Positions 50,284 through 59,556 of a DNA stretch of 64,000 nt are shown here, one piece after another. A program made the translations under genes and the position numbers. Numbering within the stretch: position 1 is the stretch's first letter; each line of letters begins with the position of its first letter. The notes under the pieces are model-generated. The model was not told where the DNA came from, did no database searches, and saw nothing but the letters and a program-made list of their open reading frames with translations. The DNA lies in contig NZ_CP065230.1 in the NCBI RefSeq assembly GCF_015767635.1, positions 2,604,001-2,668,000 on the forward strand, written 5' to 3'. Source of the stretch: Halomonas sp. A40-4. Its GTDB lineage: Bacteria > Pseudomonadota > Gammaproteobacteria > Pseudomonadales > Halomonadaceae.

Positions 50284-52999
50284 ACTTCAGGTAATTCTCA
50301 ACGCCGTTGACCAGGCCACCCGCCCGCTGCGCTCCATCGACCGCGCATCGGCGGGCGCCTCCCAGGCCATGCGCGAAAACCGCGACCGCCTGAAGCAGCT
50401 GCAAGCCACGCAGAAGGACGTCAGCTCCTTTCGTACCCTGTCTCGCCAATCCACCGACACCGCCAGCGCGCTGCGCGAGCAGCAGGACCGTATTCGCCGC
50501 CTCTCGCAGCAGATGCAAGATAACCAGGGCGACACAGCCGCCCTCACCGCCGAGCGCCAAAAGGCCATCAGCCAGGCCCGCCGCCTGACCCAGCGCTACG
50601 ACGACGAACGCCAGAAGCTGCACCGGCTGCGCACCTCACTGAACGACAATGGCGTCAGCACCGGCCAGCTCGCCCGCGACCAGCGTCGGCTTTCCAGCGA
50701 TATCCGCCAGGCCAACACCGTGGTGGATGAACAGCGGCAACGGCTGAAGCGGCTGGCCGAGCAGCAGCGTAATGCCGCCCGCGCACGCGGCCAGTACGAC
50801 CGCGCCATGAGCATGCGCAACAACATGGCCGGTACCGGCGCGGGCATGGCAGCCAGCGGCGGTGCCGCCCTGTATGCCGGGGCGCGCCTGCTTTCCCCCG
50901 GTGTGGCCTATGGCGAGTCGATGTCTCGCGTGCAGGCGCTTACCCGCATGGACGCAGACGACGAACGCTACCAGGCGCTTCGCCAGCAGGCGCGGGAGCT
51001 GGGAGCCTCCACTGCGTTCAGCGCCGGGCAATCCGCCGACGCGCAAGGTTACCTGGCCATGGCTGGGTTTGATCCGGAGGCGATTCAGGCCGCCATGCCG
51101 GATATGCTCAACCTCGCCCTGGCCAACCGCACGGATCTCGGCCGCACGGCGGATATCTCCTCCAATATTCTCTCCGGCTTTGGGCTGGACCCTGACCAGA
51201 TGGGCCGCGTGGGCGACGTGCTCACCGCCACCACTACCCGGGCCAACGTCGACCTGGAAATGCTCGGCCAGTCGATGAAGTACGTCGCGCCCCAGGCCCG
51301 CGCCATGAACATGTCGCTGGAACAATCCGCCGCCATGGCGGGCCTGCTGGGTAACGTGGGCATTCAGGCCAGCCAGGCGGGCACCACCCTGCGCGCCATG
51401 GTCACGCGTTTGTCCGCCCCCACCAGCGCCGCCGCCGGGGCACTGGCAGACCTGGGCGTCAACGCCAAGGACGCCGAAGGCAACCTGCGCGACGTGCCCA
51501 AGATCCTCGCCGATGTGGCCCGCGCCACGGAAGAAATGGGCAACGCCGATCGCGCCGCCTACCTGAAAGAGATCTTCGGTGAAGAGCCCGGCGCGGGGAT
51601 GGCCGAGCTAATCGCACAGCAAGGCAGCGCCGGGATCGAGCAGTTTACCGAGATCCTCAGCAACTCAGCTGGCGAGAACGCCCGCGTGGCGAAAACTATG
51701 GCCGATAATATCGGTGGCGACCTCAAATCGCTCAGCAGCGCCTGGGATGAAATTGGCATCTCGATCACCGAGACCAACAACGGCCCGCTGCGCGATCTCA
51801 TTCAGCGCGTTACCGCCATTACCCGCGGCGTGGGCGAATGGATCAACGAAAACCCACGCCTGGCCGGTACCATCGCCAAGGTGGCCGCCGGGCTGGCCGT
51901 GCTGGTCACCGCCGGGGGCGCGCTGACGCTGATGCTCGCCTCGATTCTCGGCCCCATCGCCATGGTGCGCTACGGCATGGCCCTGGTGGGGCCGCAGCTG
52001 CTCACCGCCGGTAAAGCCATGATGTGGCTGGGCGGCGTGTTTCGGGCGGTCTCCATGTTCTTCCTTGCCAATCCCATCGGCATCGCCATTGCCGCGATCG
52101 CCGCCGCGGCGTACCTCATCTATCGCTACTGGGAACCCATCAAGGCGTTTTTCCAGGGGCTTTGGCAGCAGGTCAAAGCCGCGTTTAGTGACGGCATTGG
52201 TGGCGTGGCCAAGCTGCTGGTGAATTGGTCGCCGCTGGGCCTGCTGTATAAGGGCATGACGACCGCCCTCTCAGCGCTGGGCGTCGAGATCCCCGCGCAG
52301 TTCGGCTCGCTGGGCACCGCCATTGTGGACGGCATTATCGGCGGGCTAACCGGCAAACTGGGCGAATTGCAGGATCGCGTAAAAGGCATGGCAGGTAGCG
52401 TGCGCAACTGGTTCGCCAACGTGCTGGGCATTAATAGCCCCTCCAGGGTATTTGCCGAGCTAGGTGGCTTTACAGTGGATGGGTTAATCAGCGGCCTGAC
52501 CGGCAAGATCAGCGAGCTGCGTGACCGTGTCGTGGGTATAGCGGGTAGCGTAAAAGGCTGGTTTGCCGACGTGCTGGATATCAACAGCCCCTCCCGGGTG
52601 TTTACCCAGTTGGGCGGCTACACGGTGGATGGCCTAAACAAAGGCCTGGACGCCCAGCGCGACGAACCCGCCCGGCGTATTCAGGAGATCGCCAAGCGCG
52701 TCACCCGCGCCGGTGCCGGGCTGGCCCTGGGCACCGCCGCCCTACCCGCAGCGGCCATGCCCGCCATCGAGCAACCAGCGCCCATTCAGTTTGATAACCG
52801 CCCGCCGCTCACCCAAGCCAGCACCCAGGCGGGCAGCGGCTTCAGCATGGGCGATATCAACATCAACGTCACGCCCGCCCAGGGCATGGACGAACGCCAG
52901 CTCGCCCAATACGTCGCCCAGGAAGTGGAACGCGCCCTGGCCAACGCCCAACGCGAGAGCCAAGCACGCCGCCGCTCATCGTTGTGGGATATCGATTAA
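50267..52999 (+). CDS. T: Tail tape measure protein (P2 gpT-like)
   Basis: A 910-residue protein from GTG 50267 (GGGAG 9 bases before), within the end of E'. It has a long N-terminal coiled coil (LKQLQATQKDVSSFRTLSRQ...), a central membrane region (about 540-620, LAVLVTAGGALTLMLASILGPIAMVRY; FRAVSMFFLANPIGIAIAAIAAAAYLIYRYW) and two near-identical INSPSRVFxxLGGxTVDGL repeats near the end. It sets tail length and helps DNA injection. Confidence 0.95.
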   Translation: MARDLKLQVILNAVDQATRPLRSIDRASAGASQAMRENRDRLKQLQATQKDVSSFRTLSRQSTDTASALREQQDRIRRLSQQMQDNQGDTAALTAERQKAISQARRLTQRYDDERQKLHRLRTSLNDNGVSTGQLARDQRRLSSDIRQANTVVDEQRQRLKRLAEQQRNAARARGQYDRAMSMRNNMAGTGAGMAASGGAALYAGARLLSPGVAYGESMSRVQALTRMDADDERYQALRQQARELGASTAFSAGQSADAQGYLAMAGFDPEAIQAAMPDMLNLALANRTDLGRTADISSNILSGFGLDPDQMGRVGDVLTATTTRANVDLEMLGQSMKYVAPQARAMNMSLEQSAAMAGLLGNVGIQASQAGTTLRAMVTRLSAPTSAAAGALADLGVNAKDAEGNLRDVPKILADVARATEEMGNADRAAYLKEIFGEEPGAGMAELIAQQGSAGIEQFTEILSNSAGENARVAKTMADNIGGDLKSLSSAWDEIGISITETNNGPLRDLIQRVTAITRGVGEWINENPRLAGTIAKVAAGLAVLVTAGGALTLMLASILGPIAMVRYGMALVGPQLLTAGKAMMWLGGVFRAVSMFFLANPIGIAIAAIAAAAYLIYRYWEPIKAFFQGLWQQVKAAFSDGIGGVAKLLVNWSPLGLLYKGMTTALSALGVEIPAQFGSLGTAIVDGIIGGLTGKLGELQDRVKGMAGSVRNWFANVLGINSPSRVFAELGGFTVDGLISGLTGKISELRDRVVGIAGSVKGWFADVLDINSPSRVFTQLGGYTVDGLNKGLDAQRDEPARRIQEIAKRVTRAGAGLALGTAALPAAAMPAIEQPAPIQFDNRPPLTQASTQAGSGFSMGDININVTPAQGMDERQLAQYVAQEVERALANAQRESQARRRSSLWDID

Positions 53000-53013
53000 C
53001 AGGAGTCTCCCGC

Positions 53014-53457
53014 ATGCTCATGGCCCTTGGCATGTTCGTGTTTGAAACCCGCACCGTGCCGTATCAGGAACTCAAGCGAATCACCGAATGGCGGCACGCC
53101 AGCCAATCCCGCGTGGGCGACCGCCCGGCCTATCAATTCGTTGGCCCAGGGGCTGATAGCATCACGCTAACCGGCACCCTGCTGCCCAGCTTCACCGGTG
53201 GGCGGCTCAGCCTGGATGAGCTGCGCGAGATGGCCGACCAGGGCAGCGCCTGGCCGCTGGTCGAAGGCACCGGTCGCCAGTATGGCTTGTGGGTGGTCAC
53301 CCGTGTGGAAGAAACCAGCACCCACTTTTTCCGCGACGGCGCTGCGGAGAAAATCGACTTCGTCGTGACGCTTGAGCACGTGGACGATCAGCGCACCGAT
53401 CTTATCGGCCGCCTGACGCTCTCTGCAGCGGCACGTTTGGCCGGGGCCTACGCATGA
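53014..53457 (+). CDS. U: Tail protein U (P2 gpU-like)
   Basis: Start at ATG 53014 with AGGAG at good spacing. The 147-residue protein MLMALGMFVFETRTVPYQELKRITEWRHASQSRVGDRPAYQFVGPG is P2 U. Its stop overlaps D by 4 bases. Confidence 0.94.
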   Translation: MLMALGMFVFETRTVPYQELKRITEWRHASQSRVGDRPAYQFVGPGADSITLTGTLLPSFTGGRLSLDELREMADQGSAWPLVEGTGRQYGLWVVTRVEETSTHFFRDGAAEKIDFVVTLEHVDDQRTDLIGRLTLSAAARLAGAYA

Positions 53458-54467
53458 ATACACCCAATGGCTATCCACGGCCCAGCTACCGCATCACCCT
53501 GGGCGACCAGGACATTACCCCACGCATCAACGGCCGGTTGATCAACCTCACCCTGCGCGAGCAGCGCGGCATGGAGGCGGACCAGCTGGATATCACCCTC
53601 TCGGATCACGATGGTCAGTTGGAGTTACCCTCACGCGGCGCCGCGTTGGAAGTCGCCTTCGGCTGGGAGGAAGAAGGGCTGGTGGACAAAGGCCGCTTCA
53701 CGGTAGACGAGGTGCAGCACAGCGGCACGCCGGACAAGCTCACTCTCCGCGCCCGCTCGGCGGATATGCGCGGGCAGCTGCCCGGCAAACGCACACAAAG
53801 CTGGCACGACATCACCCTGCTCGACATCATCAGCACCATTGCCGCCCGGCACGACCTAACGCCCGTGGTGGCCACACAGCTTGGCGAGCGACGCATTGCC
53901 CACATTGACCAAACCGACGAGTCAGATCTTAATTTTCTTACCCGTTTGGGAGAACGGTTCGACGCCGTGGCCACCATCAAGGCCGGGCGCATACTGTTTA
54001 CCGTGGCAGGCGAAGCCCTCACCGCCAGCGGCAACGCCATGCCCCGCGTGCCCCTCACCCGCCGCGATGGCGACCAGCACCGCTACAGCATCACCGACCG
54101 CGACGCCTACAGCGGCGTAAAAGCCTACTGGAACGACACCCATGGCGCCGAGCGCCAAACGGTACTGGCAGGCAGCGACGATAACGCCAAACAGCTACGC
54201 CCCACCTACGCCACCGAAGCCGACGCCCTAGACGCCGCCCGCGCCGAATGGCAACGCATCCAGCGCGGCGTGGCGGAATTCGAGCTCACCCTGGCACGCG
54301 GCAATGCCAGCCTAACCCCCGAGGCCACCATCACCGCACAAGGCTACAAACCGGAGATTGACGAAACCCAATGGCTGGCGACGGAGGTGGTGCATTCGCT
54401 GAATGATGGGGGCTTTGGGATGCAGGTTAGGTGTGAGGTGATGAAAAGATTAAGCAGCTATGATTAG
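53454..54467 (+). CDS. D: Tail protein / late-control D (P2 gpD-like)
   Basis: A 337-residue protein: YPRPSYRITLGDQDITPRINGRLINLTLREQRGMEADQLDITLSDHDGQ; the phage_GPD family that forms the hub near the spike. It ends at 54467, overlapping the minus-strand moron by 18 bases. Confidence 0.94.
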   Translation: MNTPNGYPRPSYRITLGDQDITPRINGRLINLTLREQRGMEADQLDITLSDHDGQLELPSRGAALEVAFGWEEEGLVDKGRFTVDEVQHSGTPDKLTLRARSADMRGQLPGKRTQSWHDITLLDIISTIAARHDLTPVVATQLGERRIAHIDQTDESDLNFLTRLGERFDAVATIKAGRILFTVAGEALTASGNAMPRVPLTRRDGDQHRYSITDRDAYSGVKAYWNDTHGAERQTVLAGSDDNAKQLRPTYATEADALDAARAEWQRIQRGVAEFELTLARGNASLTPEATITAQGYKPEIDETQWLATEVVHSLNDGGFGMQVRCEVMKRLSSYD

Positions 54468-55445
54468 ATTAGTTGCTTCGAACTGATCAAGCAGATCTTT
54501 ATCTATTTTTGCTATTTCTTTCTCAGCGTTTGACTTTGAGATGACCTTTTCAAAGAAATCAAAATGCCACATCTGATAGCATTTAACTCTATCCTCCTCA
54601 TTATCACTCAGAAAGATAAAGTTCTTAAAGCTGGATTGTTCAAAAAAAACCCGCTTACTGCAGTACGCTTTTGATCGCTCGCAAAGAGGTTCTATTTCTT
54701 GCAACTCCTTATATATTCGCAATACAGCCCTAGCGCCTTCTTTATCTTTCACGCTCTCTAGATCTTCAATTAATTTTATCTTATTCTTTACTGTAGAAAA
54801 AAAAGATAACCTGTATTCATTTTGGAATATCTCGAGACCACTAACCTCTCCAATTTTATGAGTAATTACATTTACATCTCTTTCAACTTCCCCAGTTTCT
54901 TTATCTTTCTCTTCTTTGACTACTCGAACATCGACAGTTATATCCTTACGCCCTGTTTTTGACATATCTTGTAGCTTGCGTGAAACCTTCGCTGGTATTG
55001 ACTTCAAGAACCCGGAAACAAAATGATTCAAATCGCTAAGCCGCTCCAACTCAATTCTTAATTTTTCTGATATTTTATCTTTATCTCTGAAGCAGTGATT
55101 TATATAACTTACTCGCTCCTGGTATCTTTTTTCATTATCGTATTGACTAACTGATTTCCTTAGGTCCCCATCAGGGTCAAAATCTTTGACACACGTACTG
55201 CCCAATAAAGATTTCTCACCATCTTTTAATTCCACAACATACCCGTTCCTATGACTTTGTCTACAAAGCTTTTTCTTATCTTTCTCACAACAACACTTCA
55301 AAGGAGGTTCTGAATCATTCAGATGGTAGTCACCAATTAGCGAAAGAAAATTATCAGCATTTACAGCTATGGGGTTTTCTGGACTGACAATTTCTACAAC
55401 TTCACTAGCACGTTGATATGAATTAATTTCTGTAATTTTATTCAT
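54450..55445 (-). CDS. AT-rich moron protein, unknown
   Basis: A 331-residue protein, strongly AT-rich, on the strand opposite to D and overlapping it. A Cys cluster (PPLKCCCEKDKKKLCRQSHRN) is followed by LLGSTCVKDFDPDG, giving a possible zinc site. The rest is helical and charged, with several Lys-rich segments. No family is recognised. Its codon use differs from all phage structural genes, so it is horizontally gained cargo. Confidence 0.65.
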   Translation of the reverse strand: MNKITEINSYQRASEVVEIVSPENPIAVNADNFLSLIGDYHLNDSEPPLKCCCEKDKKKLCRQSHRNGYVVELKDGEKSLLGSTCVKDFDPDGDLRKSVSQYDNEKRYQERVSYINHCFRDKDKISEKLRIELERLSDLNHFVSGFLKSIPAKVSRKLQDMSKTGRKDITVDVRVVKEEKDKETGEVERDVNVITHKIGEVSGLEIFQNEYRLSFFSTVKNKIKLIEDLESVKDKEGARAVLRIYKELQEIEPLCERSKAYCSKRVFFEQSSFKNFIFLSDNEEDRVKCYQMWHFDFFEKVISKSNAEKEIAKIDKDLLDQFEATNLIIAA

Positions 55446-55540
55446 CCCACCCCCAGCTAAGGCTTTGCAAGGCTAAAAACTAAATAGAAATTAGCATTTA
55501 GACAAATTGTATAACAAATTGAAAGCCATGTGGGGTAATC

Positions 55541-55575
55541 AAAAACCCCCAGCCATTCCATGGCCAGGGGTTTTT
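55541..55575. terminator. Terminator of the late operon and moron
   Basis: AAAAACCCC and GGGGTTTTT frame a longer imperfect hairpin (AGCCATTCCATGGCC inside) with T runs on both sides. It would end transcription from either direction between the moron promoter side and the UmuD-like gene. Confidence 0.8.
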
Positions 55576-55697
55576 AATGCCGCATCCTTCTGACGAGCCG
55601 GATTCCGTCCCGCGTGCTTCAAGGCGACATTGTCAGATTGGCAAATTTCTTCTCAGGATGATGTAAGCCATTACCCACAGCGCGTGTAAGAAATCGC

Positions 55698-56048
55698 TTA
55701 CACGGCCCAGCACCTCGCCTGCCTGACCACCACCCCCTTGAACTGCTGCGCGTTCACAAAGTAGCCCTGCCCACCGTTGGGCGGCAATAACCGGCAGCGG
55801 CTACCGGCGCGATGGGATTTAAACAGCCGGTATTCGCCTTCTATCTCAGCCACCACCAGATCGGCGTGGCCCAGCGAGCGCGCTTCATCCACCACCAGCA
55901 CGTCACCTTCCATCAACGGCCCGCCTGGATGTGCTTCCTCGCTAATCTCCACGAGAAAACAGCTGGGGGTAAATTTTCGCCTGTCCATTTCCGCTACCGC
56001 TGGATGATCAATGCCCACCACGGCTGGCCCCAAGTAAGTCACTCGCAT
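55698..56048 (-). CDS. UmuD/S24-like protein, probable catalytic Ser lost
   Basis: A 116-residue protein similar to the UmuD/LexA C-terminal domain: FLVEISEEAHPGGPLMEGDVLVVDEARSLGHADLVVAEIEGEYRLFKSHRAG. The usual GDSM that carries the catalytic Ser is SEEAH here, so the Ser appears to be Ala. The Lys-containing strand (YRLFKSHR) is still present. It is divergent to UmuC with a LexA box between them. It may bind UmuC but should not self-cleave. Alternatively the alignment in this loop is off. Confidence 0.65.
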   Translation of the reverse strand: MRVTYLGPAVVGIDHPAVAEMDRRKFTPSCFLVEISEEAHPGGPLMEGDVLVVDEARSLGHADLVVAEIEGEYRLFKSHRAGSRCRLLPPNGGQGYFVNAQQFKGVVVRQARCWAV

Positions 56049-56120
56049 TCGCTCCCCCTGTGCTTGCTCGATGTTTGGCGACGTACATTAGCGTTTGCCT
56101 GTCGCTTTCCCTGTGGCTAA

Positions 56121-56140
56121 TACTGTATAAATAAACAGTA
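56121..56140. promoter_or_regulatory. LexA (SOS) box between umuD-like and umuC
   Basis: TACTGTATAAATAAACAGTA matches the LexA consensus TACTGT-N8-ACAGTA closely. It lies 25 bases before the umuC ATG and 73 bases before the start of the divergent UmuD-like gene, so both are likely SOS-induced. Confidence 0.88.
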
Positions 56141-56164
56141 TTACACAAGTAGCAGGAGGCAAAA

Positions 56165-57484
56165 ATGATCGGGCTGGTGGACTGCAACAACTTCTACGTG
56201 AGCTGCGAGCGGGTGTTCAATCCCAAGCTCAACGGCCGCGCCGTGGGCATCATGTCCAACAACGACGGTTGTATCGTGGCCCGGTCCAACGAGCTGAAAG
56301 CCATGGGAGTGGAAATGGGCACCCCGGCGCACCACGTCCGCCACCTGGTCGACCGCGGCGAGGTGATTCTGTACTCCTCCAATTACGAGCTCTACGGGGA
56401 TATGTCCCATCGCGTACAAGCCACCCTCGAGCAGGAAACCGCTGGCGTGGAGCCCTACTCAATCGATGAGATGTTCGTGCGCATGGATGGCTTCACACCC
56501 GAAGCACTCCTGGAGCATGCCAAAAGCCTGCACTGGAAAATCCACCGCTACACCGGCATTCCCGTGTGCGTGGGCGTAGCGGCGACCCACACCCTTGCCA
56601 AGCTGGCCAACCGCATCGCCAAAAAGCACCCTGGCTACCCAGGCGTGTGCATCTTTCATGCGGATAGCGACGAGGCCAAACACCTGCTGCAGCAGATCGA
56701 CGTGGGCGATATATGGGGCATTGGCCGCCGCCTGAACGAGCGCCTTCAGATCCTCGGCATCAAAACGGCCTGGGATCTCCGCGAGGCAGACGCCAAACGC
56801 CTGCGGCGTAAGTTCTCGGTGAACATGGAGCGCACGGTGCTGGAGCTGCGCGGCATCAGCTGCCTGGAAATGAACGACCTGCATGAACCCAAGAAGCGCA
56901 TCATGACCAGCCGATCGTTCGGCCGCCCCACACAGCAACTCGCTGACCTGCAGGGCGCCATTCGCCAGCACGCCCAGCGCGGTGCCGAAAAGCTACGCGA
57001 GCAGAAAAGCCTCGCCCGCGCCGTGCTGGTCTTCCTCAAGACCGACCGCTTCCGCCCCGACCTGCCCCAATACTCGCCCAGCCTGGTGGTGGAAATGGAG
57101 CGCCCCAGCCAAGACACCCGCGACATTCTCCACGCCGCCCAGGAAGCGCTGCGCAAGATCTACCGGCCCAAATACGGCTACAAGAAGGCAGGCGTGATGA
57201 TGCTCGACCTCACCGACGAAAACCGCCAGCAGCTCAGCCTCATGGACACCCCGCAAACCGAGGAAGAACGCCAGCGCAGCCACAAGCTCATGGCCACCAT
57301 GGACGCGCTGAACGAGAAGATGGGAAAAGGAACGGTACGCCTGGGCCTACCGGAAAAGAACGCCCCCTGGCACCTACGCTGCGCCCACCGCAGCCCGCGC
57401 TATACGACGAACTGGGATGAGTTGGTGAAGGCGTATACGGATGAGGGGGTGGCTAAAAATGGGGCTGGCCATGAAACCATCTAA
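56165..57484 (+). CDS. umuC: DNA polymerase V catalytic subunit (UmuC-like)
   Basis: A 439-residue Y-family translesion polymerase. MIGLVDCNNFYVSCERVF carries the first catalytic Asp, SIDEMFVRM the second carboxylates; IPVCVGVAATHTLAKLANRIAKK and WGIGRRLNERLQILGIKTAWDLREAD (HhH) are typical. AGGAGG precedes the ATG and a LexA box lies upstream. It is full length (E. coli UmuC is 422). Confidence 0.93.
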   Translation: MIGLVDCNNFYVSCERVFNPKLNGRAVGIMSNNDGCIVARSNELKAMGVEMGTPAHHVRHLVDRGEVILYSSNYELYGDMSHRVQATLEQETAGVEPYSIDEMFVRMDGFTPEALLEHAKSLHWKIHRYTGIPVCVGVAATHTLAKLANRIAKKHPGYPGVCIFHADSDEAKHLLQQIDVGDIWGIGRRLNERLQILGIKTAWDLREADAKRLRRKFSVNMERTVLELRGISCLEMNDLHEPKKRIMTSRSFGRPTQQLADLQGAIRQHAQRGAEKLREQKSLARAVLVFLKTDRFRPDLPQYSPSLVVEMERPSQDTRDILHAAQEALRKIYRPKYGYKKAGVMMLDLTDENRQQLSLMDTPQTEEERQRSHKLMATMDALNEKMGKGTVRLGLPEKNAPWHLRCAHRSPRYTTNWDELVKAYTDEGVAKNGAGHETI

Positions 57485-57618
57485 GTATTAGAATGTGTTT
57501 CATTCATGAAATAAAGAATTAGCGCAATGAGGGTGTGCCTACTCGGCCAAGAGACGTTAGAATCCCACCCTTTCAAGAACATTCATCCCGAGAGGGAGTT
57601 AAAGCTTAAGGTAACGTC

Positions 57619-58563
57619 ATGCCAACAGCAGTGTCACTTTTCTCAGGTTGCGGAGGCTCAGACGCTGGCATCATCAATGCTGGCTTTGATGTGCTGATGG
57701 CCAACGATGTGTTGGCATACGCGCAGGCAGTATATGAGCACAACCACCCAGAGACTGACTACCGCTTAGGCGACATCAGCAAAATAGAAAATTTTCCAGA
57801 TGCTGAGTTATTGGTTGGCTGCTACCCCTGTCAAGGATTCAGTCAAGGCGGCGTTCGCGACGCTAACAGAAAAATCAACACGCTGTATCTTGAATTTGCA
57901 CGCGCGCTGAGGCAGATACGGCCCAAGGCATTCATTGTTGAGAATGTATCTGGCATGGTGCGTAAAAATTACGCCTACCTCCTCCAGGACCAGGAGCGGG
58001 TATTTACTGAAGCTGGTTACAACGTTTCATTCCAAGTGCTTAATGCAGCCGACTTCGGCGTTGCCCAAGAACGTAAGCGGATTTTCATCGTCGGTATACG
58101 AGACGACTTTGGTATTGAGTATGAATTCCCACAGCCAACCCATGGCGTGCTGGGCGGGGCTGCAAAAACGACAATTCACGATGCCATTGGAGGAATGCCT
58201 GAATGGCCAGAGGGGGAGTTCTACGATCTAGACTTCCATTGGTACTACCTATCAAGAAACCGTCGTAACGAATGGGCAGATCAGTCAAAAACGATTGTGG
58301 CCAACCCAAGGCACATGCCGCTTCATCCAATGAGCCCGCCACTCGAGAAGCTTGAGCATAACGTATGGCGTTTCACACATGATGGACCAGCGCGCCGTTT
58401 TAGCTATCGAGAGGCAGCTAAGCTACAAGGATTTGGTGATTTAGTGTTTCCAGAGCATAAATACGGAAGCATGAGCATGCGCTATAAAGTAATAGGTAAT
58501 GCTGTGCCACCGCCCTTATTTCAAGCGGTGGCTGAAGCATTGCCAGACATATGGGATAACTAA
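57619..58563 (+). CDS. C5-cytosine DNA methyltransferase
   Basis: A 314-residue methylase. Motif I is LFSGCGGSDAGIINAGF; motif IV GCYPCQGFSQGG carries the catalytic Cys; motif VI ENVSGM; motif VIII AQERKRIFIVG; motif X GNAVPPPLFQAVAE. All are intact. It is convergent with the next two genes, with 0 bases between the stops, so the three form one restriction-modification-like cassette. Confidence 0.93.
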   Translation: MPTAVSLFSGCGGSDAGIINAGFDVLMANDVLAYAQAVYEHNHPETDYRLGDISKIENFPDAELLVGCYPCQGFSQGGVRDANRKINTLYLEFARALRQIRPKAFIVENVSGMVRKNYAYLLQDQERVFTEAGYNVSFQVLNAADFGVAQERKRIFIVGIRDDFGIEYEFPQPTHGVLGGAAKTTIHDAIGGMPEWPEGEFYDLDFHWYYLSRNRRNEWADQSKTIVANPRHMPLHPMSPPLEKLEHNVWRFTHDGPARRFSYREAAKLQGFGDLVFPEHKYGSMSMRYKVIGNAVPPPLFQAVAEALPDIWDN

Positions 58564-59556
58564 CTACATCTCAACTTCATAGCGCATGAACTCGTTTTCA
58601 AAATCCACAAAATAATTTTTTTGAACGATCTCATCAAACATGTCATTCTTATCTAATAGAGTTAGTATACGAAGCCGGTCTAGAACAAGTGCACCACTAA
58701 CATGCCTATCATTTACCCAATCACCATTGGCCATACGATAAGTTACAGGAGTAAACATCGTAGTAACGGTATCGTGTAATAAAGTAAAATATGATCTAAA
58801 ACTAATAGGGTGTGCTTCTAATATTTTATTAGGCCACTCTCTTTCTTGAGCTCCACATTGCCCAAATACGACATGTGAACCCGAGGCGTTATCATCAAAA
58901 GACACTACTCCAACTAAATCTATGCCAGCGTCTCCTGACGAATGCAACTTATCGATTCCTCTTCTATTTATATCTTGAACACAGATTTGTTCACCCAGTC
59001 TCACTAAAGCCTCTCTACAATTAGTGCCATAAAAGTCACGGCGATCTTCAGAATTAGCATCAAATATCTTGACATCAGCATGAGTAGGAAGAAGAGACTC
59101 TAACGCCAGCGCGCTTATATTTGCAAATACTTTTGCCCACTTAGACCTACTACTCCTATGGAAGGATCGAAGTCTAGATGCTGCTAATAAAAACCTATAT
59201 ACTCTATGCTTAGACGAACTCCAATCAGTATTTATAATTATACGATCTCCATCTATCTCAAATGGATAACTTTCAGAGAAAGAAGTGCATCTGTAACTCA
59301 TCTGAGTCCATAAGTCTTCAATCTTAGATTCACGAATCTCATACTTTAGAGCATCCGAAAAAGGCACTTCATCTTCATCAATAGTTTCATCAAACTCATC
59401 AGCAACTACAGGCAACCCATTAGCCAAGCTAACAACATCATTTTTATGCAACTCCCCTTTACCCAAATAATCATACACTGCTAAAAGCTCAACTAAATCA
59501 GCATAGAGATGAGGAGTAGAGGGATGCTGAACTCCAATATTAAAATTCATCATCAT
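58564..59556 (-). CDS. PD-(D/E)xK-like nuclease, partner of methylase
   Basis: A 330-residue protein. The segment HSSGDAGIDLVGVVSFDDNASGSHVVFGQCGAQEREWPNKI resembles a restriction-endonuclease-like core: Asp in GIDLVGV, then a beta strand ending in GQCGA where a Glu/Gln-x-Lys is expected. The Lys would be replaced by Gly, but Trp-x-x-Lys follows closely. It overlaps the ParB-like gene upstream on the same strand. Inferred to be the restriction part of a methylase-linked system. Confidence 0.65.
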   Translation of the reverse strand: MMMNFNIGVQHPSTPHLYADLVELLAVYDYLGKGELHKNDVVSLANGLPVVADEFDETIDEDEVPFSDALKYEIRESKIEDLWTQMSYRCTSFSESYPFEIDGDRIIINTDWSSSKHRVYRFLLAASRLRSFHRSSRSKWAKVFANISALALESLLPTHADVKIFDANSEDRRDFYGTNCREALVRLGEQICVQDINRRGIDKLHSSGDAGIDLVGVVSFDDNASGSHVVFGQCGAQEREWPNKILEAHPISFRSYFTLLHDTVTTMFTPVTYRMANGDWVNDRHVSGALVLDRLRILTLLDKNDMFDEIVQKNYFVDFENEFMRYEVEM

